From positions 2,170,001-2,234,000 of the forward strand of contig NZ_CP024621.1 of assembly GCF_009846525.1 (NCBI RefSeq): a stretch of 64,000 nt of DNA. The letters run 5' to 3'. This DNA comes from Halomonas meridiana. Lineage in GTDB: Bacteria > Pseudomonadota > Gammaproteobacteria > Pseudomonadales > Halomonadaceae. Positions 55,818 through 63,564 of this stretch are shown here, piece by piece. The notes below the pieces were generated by a model. That model was not told where the DNA came from. It worked only from the letters and a program-made list of their open reading frames with translations, and did not search any database. A program made the position numbers and the translations under genes. Every line of letters starts with the position of its first letter. Positions within the stretch are counted from its first letter, which is position 1.

Positions 55818-56005
55818 TAACAGCGTATTAGACGGCGCGTTCTATGATTGAATTAACGTGCTGGCACTTTCTTCCGGCAAATGCAGCCTGCTATACTACC
55901 CTAATCCTATGATTATTATGAATATTAATTCCCATCAGGCTGTATAATCAAAATTCGCGCGCCTGCTTCATTTTCCGGAATGTCCGCTAAGGGTCGAAAG
56001 CTGAC
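55818..56005 (-). repeat. Repeat copy 2: attI-like element upstream of the GFA cassette
   Basis: About 188 bp, partner of copy 1 at 54024-54198. Ends at the same TAACAGCG boundary, 19 bp before the GFA start codon. No recombinase gene follows it; ~200 bp of apparently non-coding DNA leads to panE. Its outer part holds ATGTCCGCTAAGGGTCG (55980-55996). Confidence 0.72.
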
Positions 56006-56208
56006 ACTCCATCAATTCCTGCTTGGTGTAACCATCGCAGCCTTCCACCTACTATCACTAATAAAACCAGCTTAGCTTCAAACCTACCAAACTATCCTTA
56101 CTCCCGTCACTAGAAAATAGTCCCACACCGCCCCTTTTCACTCCTTAGCCTCTCCACACCGAACGCGGTAAGCTTGGCGGCACTCACGCTGCTGAAGACG
56201 TTTTACCC

Positions 56209-57129
56209 ATGACCACCCACTGGATTCTTGGCCCTGGGGCCATTGGCCGTTTGTTGGCGCACTCGCTAACCCCGTTCGTTGACGTAGCCGTGATTGGCCG
56301 CCGGTCATTGCCTGCGCGGCAGGTGCTGACCACCCCGGAAGGCGACGTGCGTGCGCAGCACTTAACCTCGCTTACCGCTGAGCAGTTGGTGGCGGATGCA
56401 ACTGAGCCGCCTGCGTTTGTGCATATCACTACGAAAGCCATGGCTGCCGAGGCGGCGCTTGCGAGTATTGCGAGCGTGCTGCCCCCTTCTACCCCACTGG
56501 TGCTGTGGCAGAACGGTTTTTATGCGCAGCCGCGTATTACCGACACGTGGCCCGGGCCTGTGCTGTGCGCCACCACGACTCAGGGGGCGTACTTAACCGG
56601 GGATGATGGCGTGGTGCACGCCGGGCGCGGGCCAACGTTTGTGGGAGACTTGGATAACCAGCACGCCGGGTTAGCGGCATCCTTAGCGGTGCTGCTGAGT
56701 GAGGCTGGGCTTACTGCTTCGGCGGTAAACGATATTCGCAGCCGTCTGTGGCAGAAGTTAGCGGTAAATGCGGCAATCAACCCACTGGTGGCGCTGCATG
56801 GCGTGCGTAACGGAGAGCTTCGTGGAGATGCCTATTCAGGCCGCGTAGTGGCCGTGGTGAAGGAAGTGACGGCGATTTTAGCGAAGGAAGGCGTTGTACC
56901 ACCAAACGGTGGTGAGGGTGAAGCCGCCTGGCTGGCACTGGTATGGCAAGTGGTGGAGAACACCGCGAATAACAAAGCCTCGATGTTGCAGGATGTGGAG
57001 GCCAAGCAGCTGACCGAGCGCGGGGCGATTTTGGGGCCGTTGATTGAGCGCGCTGAGCGGCATGGGTTGGAGTGTGAGGTGTTGAAGGGGTTGGATAGGA
57101 AGTTGGCGCAGGTGGAAGCCGGGGTTTAA
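56209..57129 (+). CDS. panE: 2-dehydropantoate 2-reductase (ketopantoate reductase)
   Basis: A 306-residue NADPH-dependent enzyme of pantothenate biosynthesis, or a paralogue. The N-terminal Rossmann motif is ILGPGAIGRLLA. The family's catalytic Lys is in SRLWQKLAVNAAINPL near residue 185, and the late KASMLQDVEAKQ is conserved. The Asn-Thr-type ATTTQGAYL stretch is present. The ribosome site is weak. It marks the return to normal chromosome after the cassette island. Confidence 0.9.
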   Translation: MTTHWILGPGAIGRLLAHSLTPFVDVAVIGRRSLPARQVLTTPEGDVRAQHLTSLTAEQLVADATEPPAFVHITTKAMAAEAALASIASVLPPSTPLVLWQNGFYAQPRITDTWPGPVLCATTTQGAYLTGDDGVVHAGRGPTFVGDLDNQHAGLAASLAVLLSEAGLTASAVNDIRSRLWQKLAVNAAINPLVALHGVRNGELRGDAYSGRVVAVVKEVTAILAKEGVVPPNGGEGEAAWLALVWQVVENTANNKASMLQDVEAKQLTERGAILGPLIERAERHGLECEVLKGLDRKLAQVEAGV

Positions 57130-57138
57130 GACAACAGT

Positions 57139-57197
57139 CCAGGGGCAGCGCTGCCGCCCGTCGCGGGTGCCTCGCGTGGCTCGTTACGCCGCGCTAC
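57139..57197. repeat. ~58 bp interspersed repeat, copy 1 (left of the GST gene)
   Basis: Shares TCGCGGGTGCCTCGCG, GCTCGTTAC and CGCGCTAC in order with 57914-57971, about 85% identical by eye. Starts with a small GC hairpin (GGCAGCGCTGCC). Together the copies bracket the GST gene. Confidence 0.7.
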
Positions 57198-57251
57198 GGG
57201 GTGATTTCCCCTCTTCAGCGGCGAAAATACACGATGAGCTCAACATGGGTT

Positions 57252-57878
57252 TTAGGTAACGGGAATCATCACCGCCTTGCGGTAAGCGGGGCGTTCGGCG
57301 AGCTGTTCAGTCCAGCGCGTTAGGTGCGGGTGGGGTTGCCAGGTGAGGCCGCTGTTGAGCAGGTTGTAGGCGAACGGGGCGATGGCGATGTCGGCAAGGC
57401 CGAATTCATCGCCAGAGAACCATTGCTGCTGGTTTAACGCGGCGTCTAGCTGGGCGAAGAGCTTTTCACAGGTGGCGATGGCGGGGTCTAACAATGCGCT
57501 ATCGCGCTGCTCTGGCGGGGTGCGTACATAGCCCATCAAAATGGTGCGATGGGCGGGGGTTAGCAGGCTGGTGGACCAGTCCATCCACTTTTCCATCTGC
57601 GCGCGCTTGGCGGGTGCTTCGATCCATAAATGGTTAGGGGCATATTGCGCCGCCAAATAGCGGAGGATGGTGTTGGACTCCCACAGCACGCTTTGCGTCG
57701 CGTCGTCTTTGAGTAGCGGCACTAGGCCATTGGGGTTCATGGCAAGGTATTCCGGCGTGTCATTAACGCCGTGCTGCAAACCCGCCATGACCATCTCGAA
57801 CGGCAGTTGCAGCTCTTCCAGTGCCCAGAGCACTTTCTTGACGTTGGTGGAGTTGTTGCGGCCCCAAAGCGTAATCAT
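57252..57878 (-). CDS. Glutathione S-transferase family protein
   Basis: A 208-residue cytoplasmic GST. The thioredoxin-fold N-terminal domain has [20 protein letters not shown], with Asn-Ser in the usual active-site position, NPNGLVPLL with the cis-Pro, and the glutathione-binding [12 protein letters not shown]. The all-helical C-terminal domain includes [11 protein letters not shown]. Substrate unknown. Flanked by two copies of a ~58 bp repeat. Confidence 0.9.
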   Translation of the reverse strand: MITLWGRNNSTNVKKVLWALEELQLPFEMVMAGLQHGVNDTPEYLAMNPNGLVPLLKDDATQSVLWESNTILRYLAAQYAPNHLWIEAPAKRAQMEKWMDWSTSLLTPAHRTILMGYVRTPPEQRDSALLDPAIATCEKLFAQLDAALNQQQWFSGDEFGLADIAIAPFAYNLLNSGLTWQPHPHLTRWTEQLAERPAYRKAVMIPVT

Positions 57879-57913
57879 GGCAGTCCTTGTTGTTGGTTAG
57901 TTTTGTGGCGCGA

Positions 57914-57971
57914 CCAGGGCGGCGTTGCCGCCCTTCGCGGGTGCCTCGCGCTGCTCGTTACCACGCGCTAC
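57914..57971. repeat. ~58 bp interspersed repeat, copy 2 (right of the GST gene)
   Basis: Partner of 57139-57197 in the same orientation. Starts with a GC hairpin (GGGCGGCGTTGCCGCCC). Such modest GC palindromic units may be a dispersed chromosomal repeat family of this genus. Confidence 0.7.
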
Positions 57972-57993
57972 TCCATCCCCTCACGATTTACCA

Positions 57994-58035
57994 CTTACTA
58001 CTCACTACTCACTACTCACTACTCACTACTCACTC
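57994..58035. repeat. Heptanucleotide tandem repeat (CTCACTA)
   Basis: Four perfect CTCACTA units (58001-58028) flanked by one imperfect unit on each side. The repeat overlaps the stop codon of mmsB (58026-58028): the last codons and stop are written in the repeat. Confidence 0.85.
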
Positions 58036-58922
58036 TTATCCTGATACAGCTTGAGCAGGCTGGAGAAGTCGAGTTTGCCATTGCCGCCTGCTTTGTGAAG
58101 GGTGAACAGCGAACGGGCGGCGGAGCCCATGGGCACGGGGGATGCGCTTTGCTGGCTGACATCCATGGCAAGACCGAGGTCTTTGATCATCAAATCCACC
58201 TGGAAGCCGCCTTGGTAGCCTTTCGAGGCGGGAGCATTTTCCATCACCCCCGGGTAGGGGTTGTAAACGTTCAGCGCCCAGTTGCCGCCAGAGCTTTGCT
58301 TCATGATTTCTGACAGCACGGCGGGGTCGAGGCCGTTTTTGACGCCCATGTTGATCGCTTCGCAGGTGCCCGCCATCAGAATCGAGAGCAGCATGTTGTT
58401 GCACACCTTGGCGATCTGCCCCGCGCCGTGGTCGCCAGCGTGGAAGATGTTTTTCCCCATGGCTTGCAGCACCGGCTGCACCTGGGCGAACTGTGCCTCC
58501 GAGCCGCCCACGATGAACGTCAGCGTACCTGCCTGAGCGCCACCTACCCCACCGGAGACCGGCGCATCCACGAAGCCGATGCCCTTTTCAGCGCCAGCCG
58601 CGGCCACGTGGCGGGCGGTGTCGGCATCGATGGTCGAGCAGTCAATCACCAGCGCGCTGGGTTTGATCACCTCGAACAGCGGCGCGTCGCCATCCACGTA
58701 CAGCCCGCGCACGTGCTTGCCTGCAGGCAGCATGGAAATGATGAAGTCGGCGTCGGTGGCGGCCTCCGTGGCAGTAGCCGCCACGTCGCAGCCTTGGGAC
58801 TTGGCGATGTCCAGCGCTTGGGCGGAAAGGTCGAAAGCGCGCACGGTAAAACCTGCTTTCGCCAGATTGGCGGCCATGGGGCCGCCCATATTGCCTAAAC
58901 CAATGAACGCAACAGTCGTCAT
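58026..58922 (-). CDS. mmsB: 3-hydroxyisobutyrate dehydrogenase
   Basis: A 298-residue NAD-dependent dehydrogenase of valine catabolism, converting 3-hydroxyisobutyrate to methylmalonate semialdehyde. Rossmann motif FIGLGNMGGPMAANL at the N-terminus. The substrate loop is FVDAPVSGGVGGAQAGTL near residue 118. The catalytic Lys is in AGQIAKVCNNMLL near residue 170. AAGGA 7 bases before the ATG at 58922. It is the last of three same-strand valine genes, and its stop lies in a heptamer repeat. Confidence 0.94.
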   Translation of the reverse strand: MTTVAFIGLGNMGGPMAANLAKAGFTVRAFDLSAQALDIAKSQGCDVAATATEAATDADFIISMLPAGKHVRGLYVDGDAPLFEVIKPSALVIDCSTIDADTARHVAAAGAEKGIGFVDAPVSGGVGGAQAGTLTFIVGGSEAQFAQVQPVLQAMGKNIFHAGDHGAGQIAKVCNNMLLSILMAGTCEAINMGVKNGLDPAVLSEIMKQSSGGNWALNVYNPYPGVMENAPASKGYQGGFQVDLMIKDLGLAMDVSQQSASPVPMGSAARSLFTLHKAGGNGKLDFSSLLKLYQDKSE

Positions 58923-58957
58923 CTTTTTGTCCTTATTAGCGTGTGGTAGAGAGTGCG

Positions 58958-60073
58958 TTATGTGAGGTCTGCCAGCGGGTTGGTATCCCAAGGAGAAGCC
59001 AGCAGCTCGTCTATGAAAGAGGGGTCGACCGAGGCCACGTCCGGGTAGGTCCAGCTTGGCTGGCCATCTTTATCCACCAGCAGCGCGCGCACCCCTTCGG
59101 GGAACTCCCGGTGGCGACAGCACTGCACCGAGAGCGCTAGCTCGAAGCGAAACACGTCCGCTAACGACATATGCTTGGCCCGGGCGAGCTGCTCGTGAAT
59201 CAGCTTGACCGAGACAGGGCTACCGTGGGCCAGGGTTTTTTGGGCTTTGCTGAACCATTGGTCGTCGGTCTTCACCGCCAGTACGGCCTCGACCATCTGT
59301 TCGACGGTATCGTGATCCATCAGCTCACGAATCAAGGAAGACGACTTGTAAACCGGCGCTTCCATCTCTGCAAAGACGTTTTGGGAGGCTTGCTCCAGCT
59401 CGCGCAACACCCGGTTCACCACGCCGTGGGCGTCCGTATCTTCGCCTTCGCCCCAGCGGGCCGCCAGCAGCTTTTCAGCCAGTTCATTACGGTAGTGGCT
59501 GGCAATGGCGCGGTCGGCGAGGCCCAGGTGAACCGCATCCGGCGCGTTGATTTGCCCGCCGGTCATGGCCAAAAACCGCCCCGTGCCGCCGGGCAAACGA
59601 TTCAGGAACCAGCTCGCGCCCACGTCGGGGTACAGCCCAATGGTCACTTCTGGCATGGCCAACCGGGAGGTTTCCGTGACGATGCGGTGGCTGCTACCGC
59701 TCAACAGGCCCATGCCGCCGCCCATGACGATACCGTTGCCCCAGCAGATCACCGGTTTGGGATAGGTGTGTAGCTGATAATCCAGGCGGTATTCGTTCTC
59801 GAAGAAGCGTTCGGGAAAATCGGCGACGCCTTCGCCTTGAATGGCTTTATAGAGATTGACCACATCGCCGCCGGCACAGAAGGCTTTTTCGCCGGCGCTG
59901 TCCAGCAGCACGGCCACGACCCGCTCGTCGCTTTGCCACTGGTTCAGGCGCGGCAGGATCTCTTCGATCATCTCCAGGGTGAGCGCGTTGAGCGAGCGCT
60001 CGGCGTTCAGGGTGATCTCGCCAATCACATGGCCATCTTGGGTGGTGTGCTCTTCAAACAGTACGCAACTCAT
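58958..60073 (-). CDS. 3-hydroxyisobutyryl-CoA hydrolase-like enoyl-CoA hydratase/isomerase family protein
   Basis: A 371-residue crotonase-fold protein, longer than typical hydratases and of the length of 3-hydroxyisobutyryl-CoA hydrolase. Motifs: KAFCAGGDVVNLYKA (near residue 65), GNGIVMGGGMGLLSG (near 115) and MPEVTIGLYPDVGASWFLNR (near 140). The C-terminal extension typical of the hydrolase is present. It lies 35 bp before mmsB, its pathway successor. Confidence 0.9.
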   Translation of the reverse strand: MSCVLFEEHTTQDGHVIGEITLNAERSLNALTLEMIEEILPRLNQWQSDERVVAVLLDSAGEKAFCAGGDVVNLYKAIQGEGVADFPERFFENEYRLDYQLHTYPKPVICWGNGIVMGGGMGLLSGSSHRIVTETSRLAMPEVTIGLYPDVGASWFLNRLPGGTGRFLAMTGGQINAPDAVHLGLADRAIASHYRNELAEKLLAARWGEGEDTDAHGVVNRVLRELEQASQNVFAEMEAPVYKSSSLIRELMDHDTVEQMVEAVLAVKTDDQWFSKAQKTLAHGSPVSVKLIHEQLARAKHMSLADVFRFELALSVQCCRHREFPEGVRALLVDKDGQPSWTYPDVASVDPSFIDELLASPWDTNPLADLT

Positions 60074-60128
60074 TACCTTATCCTTGTATGCTCAGTGCTC
60101 GTGTTCAGGCTCAGGGGCACTCGGGCGA

Positions 60129-61283
60129 CTACAGCTCGGCGGCACCGTCGGCCAGTACGCGGCGTGAAATAATCAGCCGCATGATCTCGTTGGTGCCTTC
60201 CAGAATACGGTGTACGCGCGTATCGCGCACGTAGCGCTCCATCGGGTACTCCTTGATATAGCCGTTGCCGCCGTAGAGCTGCAGCGCTTCATCGCATACT
60301 TTGAAGCCCACATCGGTGGCGAACCGTTTGGCCATCGCACAGTAGGTGGTGGCATCCGGGTGGCCCGCATCCAGCTTGGTGGCGGCCATGCGCACCAGTT
60401 GGCGGGCGGCCACCAGCTCGGTCACCATATCGGCCAGGCGGAACTGCAGCGCTTGGAACTCGGCGAGGCGCTTGCCGAACTGCTTGCGCTCTAGCATGTA
60501 CTCGCGGGCTTTATTGAGCGCCTGCTGGGCCGTGCCGATCGAACACGTGGCAATGTTGATGCGCCCGCCGTCCAGCCCCTTCATGGCGATTTTAAAGCCG
60601 TCGCCTTCGTTACCGAGTAGGTGGTTAGCAGGTACGCGCACGTTTTCAAAGGTGATCATGCGGGTGGGCTGGCTGTTCCAGCCCATCTTGTCCTCTTTAC
60701 GGCCGTAGCTGATGCCCTCGCTCTTGGCATCCACCGCAAAGGCGGAAACGCCGCTGGGGCCTTCACCGCCGGTGCGCGCCATCACCACCAGGAAATCGGT
60801 GCTACCCGCGCCGGAAATAAACATCTTGCTGCCGTTGAGCACGTAGTGTTCGCCATCACGCTTGGCGGTGGTTTTCAACGAGGCGGCATCGGAGCCTGAG
60901 TTAGGTTCGGTCAAGCAGTAAGAACCCAACAGCTCGCCCGTCGCCAGTTTTTCGCCCCACTGCGCCACGGCATCCGGCGTGCCGAAATCCGCCAGCATCC
61001 AGGTCACCATGTTGTGGATGGTGAGGTACGCGGTAGTGGAAGTGCAGCCCATCGACAGCTGCTCGAAAATGATGCTGGCATCCAACCGGGAAAGCCCTAA
61101 ACCACCGACGCTTTCCGGCGCGTAGAGCGAGCAAAAGCCCAACTCCCCTGCTTTACGTATCACATCGACGGGGAAAAAAGACTCCGCGTCCCACTCGGCG
61201 GCGTGGGGTTCTAGCTCGTTCTGGGCGAACGCCCGGGCCATATCGGAAAAAGCGACCTGGTCTTCACTTAGCTCGAAATTCAT
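60129..61283 (-). CDS. Acyl-CoA dehydrogenase, probably isobutyryl-CoA dehydrogenase
   Basis: A 384-residue FAD enzyme. The FAD-binding stretch is YCLTEPNSGSDAASL (near residue 130), then NGSKMFISGAG. The catalytic Glu is probably in QLYGGNGYIKEYPMERYVRD or the following LEGTNEIMRLIISR. Position before the hydrolase and mmsB genes points to isobutyryl-CoA, the first acyl-CoA step of valine breakdown after the keto-acid dehydrogenase. First gene of this minus-strand unit. Confidence 0.92.
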   Translation of the reverse strand: MNFELSEDQVAFSDMARAFAQNELEPHAAEWDAESFFPVDVIRKAGELGFCSLYAPESVGGLGLSRLDASIIFEQLSMGCTSTTAYLTIHNMVTWMLADFGTPDAVAQWGEKLATGELLGSYCLTEPNSGSDAASLKTTAKRDGEHYVLNGSKMFISGAGSTDFLVVMARTGGEGPSGVSAFAVDAKSEGISYGRKEDKMGWNSQPTRMITFENVRVPANHLLGNEGDGFKIAMKGLDGGRINIATCSIGTAQQALNKAREYMLERKQFGKRLAEFQALQFRLADMVTELVAARQLVRMAATKLDAGHPDATTYCAMAKRFATDVGFKVCDEALQLYGGNGYIKEYPMERYVRDTRVHRILEGTNEIMRLIISRRVLADGAAEL

Positions 61284-61469
61284 GGCGTATCTCCACAGCG
61301 CGTGGGTGGCCCGCGCCCGCTGCCGAGGGCAGGCAAGTCACACACGGTTGTTGTCATTATTGGCAATGTTGACGTTTACGTTAACTTATATTTTTCGCCT
61401 ATCGTGCGCAACCCAATCCTCCACGACCTTTGGCGTAGAAACGGCCTTACGGCCTTATTTCACAAGCAG

Positions 61470-61493
61470 AAAAAAGGGTGCCCAAAGGCACCC
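61470..61493 (-). terminator. Rho-independent terminator after livM
   Basis: On the minus strand GGGTGCC pairs with GGCACCC around a TTTG loop and is followed by TTTTTT (plus-strand A-run 61470-61475). It lies 34 bp after the livM stop. Confidence 0.88.
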
Positions 61494-61526
61494 AATCCAC
61501 GGACAGACGCGGTTAACGGGAGTCGA

Positions 61527-62528
61527 TCATTTGAAGTTCTTGCGATACATCTTGGACAGCTCGCCAATGATGCCGCTGCGGAAGCTCAGTACGCACACCA
61601 CGAAGATGATACCCAGAATCACGCTTACCCAGTTGCCCAACGGCGACTGCGCCAGCAGGTGTTGAAGGCTGACCACTAGCCCTGCCCCCATCAGCGGGCC
61701 AAGCAGCGTGCCGACGCCGCCCAGCAGCGTCATCAAAATCACCTCACCCGACATATGCCAGTGGGCATCGGTGAGCGAGGCCAATTGAAACACCACGGTC
61801 TTGGTGGAACCCGCCAAGCCCGCGAGTGCTGCCGAAAGCACGAACGCCAACAGCTTGTAGGCATCCACGTTGTAGCCCAGCGACACGGCGCGCGGTTCGT
61901 TTTCGCGAATGGCCTTCAGCACTTGCCCAAAGGGAGAGTGGACGGCGCGCTGAATCACTGCAAAGCCAAACACGAACACGGCGAAGACGAAGTAGTACAT
62001 GGCGAGGTTACTGCTCAGATCGATCATTCCGAACAGGTGCCCTCTCGGCACACCGTGCAGGCCATCCTCCCCACCGGTGAACGACGACTGCACGAACACG
62101 AAGAACATGAGCTGCGCCAGCGCCAGCGTCACCATGGCGAAGTAGATACCCTGGCGGCGAATGGAGAGCACGCCAAACAGCGCCCCCAGCAGCGTGGCCA
62201 TGAACGTACCGGCGAGAATACCCAGCTCGGGCGTCAAGCCTGGGTAGCTGGCCAGCAGGTACCCGGTGACATAACCGCCGGTAGCGAGAAACGCCGCGTG
62301 GCCGAATGAGAGCAGACCGGCGTACCCCAGCAGCAGGTTGAATGCGCAGGCAAACAGCGCAAAACAGAGAATCTTCATCAAAAAGACCGGGTACGCCACG
62401 AAGGGCGCGACCAATCCCACGGCCAACAGCGCGAGATAGAACATATTACGCCGCAGCTTGGCGCGCCGCTGGCGCTCTTGCACCGCTGAAGGGAGCGGCG
62501 CGGCCGATGTTGTAGGCGTGGTTGTCAT
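61527..62528 (-). CDS. livM: Branched-chain amino acid ABC transporter permease LivM
   Basis: A 333-residue inner-membrane permease with about nine hydrophobic segments. Family motifs include LLLGYAGLLSFGHAAFLATG (near residue 65) and the EAA-type region FGQVLKAIRENEPRAVSLGY (near 195), which contacts the ATPases. Starts 2 bp after livH. The ATPase genes (livG, livF) do not follow before the terminator, so they lie elsewhere or upstream. Confidence 0.92.
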   Translation of the reverse strand: MTTTPTTSAAPLPSAVQERQRRAKLRRNMFYLALLAVGLVAPFVAYPVFLMKILCFALFACAFNLLLGYAGLLSFGHAAFLATGGYVTGYLLASYPGLTPELGILAGTFMATLLGALFGVLSIRRQGIYFAMVTLALAQLMFFVFVQSSFTGGEDGLHGVPRGHLFGMIDLSSNLAMYYFVFAVFVFGFAVIQRAVHSPFGQVLKAIRENEPRAVSLGYNVDAYKLLAFVLSAALAGLAGSTKTVVFQLASLTDAHWHMSGEVILMTLLGGVGTLLGPLMGAGLVVSLQHLLAQSPLGNWVSVILGIIFVVCVLSFRSGIIGELSKMYRKNFK

Positions 62529-62530
62529 GG

Positions 62531-63418
62531 TTATGCCTCCTTACCGAACAGCCCAGCGGGGCGTAACATGAGTACCAAAATCATGACCAGAAAGATCACG
62601 GTGTTAGAGGCTTCCGGGTAGTACACCTTGGTCAACCCCTCGATGATGCCCATTCCCAAGCCCGTGACGATCGCGCCGAGAATCGAGCCCATACCGCCAA
62701 TCACCACGACCGCAAAGACCACGATCAGCAGGCTGGAGCCCATGGTGGGCGATACCGGGTACAGCGGTGCCGCCAGCACGCCCGCAAAGGCGGCAAGCCC
62801 GACCCCGAACCCGTAGGTGAGCGTAATCAGCAGCGGTACGTTCACGCCGAATGCCTGCATCAACTGAGAGTTTTCCGTACCGGCGCGCAGGTAAGCGCCC
62901 AACCGTGTGCGCTCGATCATGAACCAGGTGAACAGACACATGGCGAGCGCCGCCACCAGCACCCAAGCACGGTAGGTAGGCAGGAACATGAAGCCCAGGT
63001 TCAGGCCGCCCTGTAGAATCTCAGGCGTGGCATAGCGAGCCCCGGAAACGCCGAAGAAGTTGATCAGCGTGCCTTCGAAAATCAGCGCTAACCCGAAGGT
63101 CAGCAGCAGTCCGTAGAGGTGGTCCAGATGGGCAATGCGACGCAGCAGAAAGCGCTCCATCAGCATGCCAAAACCGCCCACCACCAGCGGAACCAAAATC
63201 AGTGCTAGCCAATAGTTGATGCCCAGGTAGCGAAAGCCCAGCAGCGCGGCGAAGGCTCCCAGCATGTACTGCGCCCCGTGGGCAAAGTTGACGATCTTCA
63301 GTAGGCCGAAGATGACCGCCAGGCCCAAACTAAGCAGTGCGTAAAAGGCACCGTTCACGAGCCCAAGCGTTAGCTGGCCCATGAACACGGCCATTGGCAC
63401 GCCGAATATCATCGTCAT
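62531..63418 (-). CDS. livH: Branched-chain amino acid ABC transporter permease LivH
   Basis: A 295-residue permease with about eight hydrophobic segments. LivH motifs: GLVNGAFYALLSLGLAVIFG at the N-terminus, KIVNFAHGAQYMLGAF near residue 42, and VVIGGMGSILGAIVTGLGMG near residue 240. It follows the binding-protein gene after hairpins that may lower permease expression relative to the binding protein. Confidence 0.92.
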   Translation of the reverse strand: MTMIFGVPMAVFMGQLTLGLVNGAFYALLSLGLAVIFGLLKIVNFAHGAQYMLGAFAALLGFRYLGINYWLALILVPLVVGGFGMLMERFLLRRIAHLDHLYGLLLTFGLALIFEGTLINFFGVSGARYATPEILQGGLNLGFMFLPTYRAWVLVAALAMCLFTWFMIERTRLGAYLRAGTENSQLMQAFGVNVPLLITLTYGFGVGLAAFAGVLAAPLYPVSPTMGSSLLIVVFAVVVIGGMGSILGAIVTGLGMGIIEGLTKVYYPEASNTVIFLVMILVLMLRPAGLFGKEA

Positions 63419-63443
63419 GGTATGACTCTCCTCGCCGCTAAGC

Positions 63444-63464
63444 GGGCAGCCCAGCGGGCTGCCC
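63444..63464. terminator. GC hairpin between the binding-protein gene and livH
   Basis: A perfect 9 bp stem (GGGCAGCCC with GGGCTGCCC) around AGC, without a T-run. Possibly an attenuator or processing hairpin. Confidence 0.5.
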
Positions 63465-63520
63465 CAGCGCGTTTATAGTGAATAACGCCTTTTCATCACG
63501 CCGTTACGGCTTGCTTGGCG

Positions 63521-63551
63521 GCGAGCCAAGGCGGCCAACGCCCTGGCTCGC
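63521..63551. terminator. Hairpin directly after the binding-protein gene
   Basis: A 12 bp stem with one G-T type mismatch (GCGAGCCAAGGC with GCCCTGGCTCGC) around GGCCAAC, 14 bp past the stop of the binding-protein gene. Likely stabilises or partly terminates the abundant binding-protein message. Confidence 0.5.
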
Positions 63552-63564
63552 GGCGTTTGACCGC

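Larger units (their letters stand above)
51005..56005 (-). mobile_element. Integron-type gene-cassette island with two tandem sub-arrays and a small recombinase
   Basis: Six attC-like sites separate minus-strand cassette genes. Sub-array 1 runs from repeat copy 1 (54198) through HNH, 170-aa, decayed GNAT and DUF2971 to attC1. Sub-array 2 runs from repeat copy 2 (56005) through GFA and a 98-aa membrane protein to attC5. Both end 13-20 bp past the last attC in CGGCCAG(A/G)AGCGGACTTT (51005-51022 and 54932-54949). The recombinase gene lies between, on the plus strand. The cassette genes are visibly more AT-rich than the flanks. No full-length IntI is in the window, so by attC content alone it is a CALIN-like array. 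Confidence 0.8.

Noticed and set aside
57994-58035. CRISPR or attC-like array
   Set aside because: Seven-base units with no spacers; a simple microsatellite.
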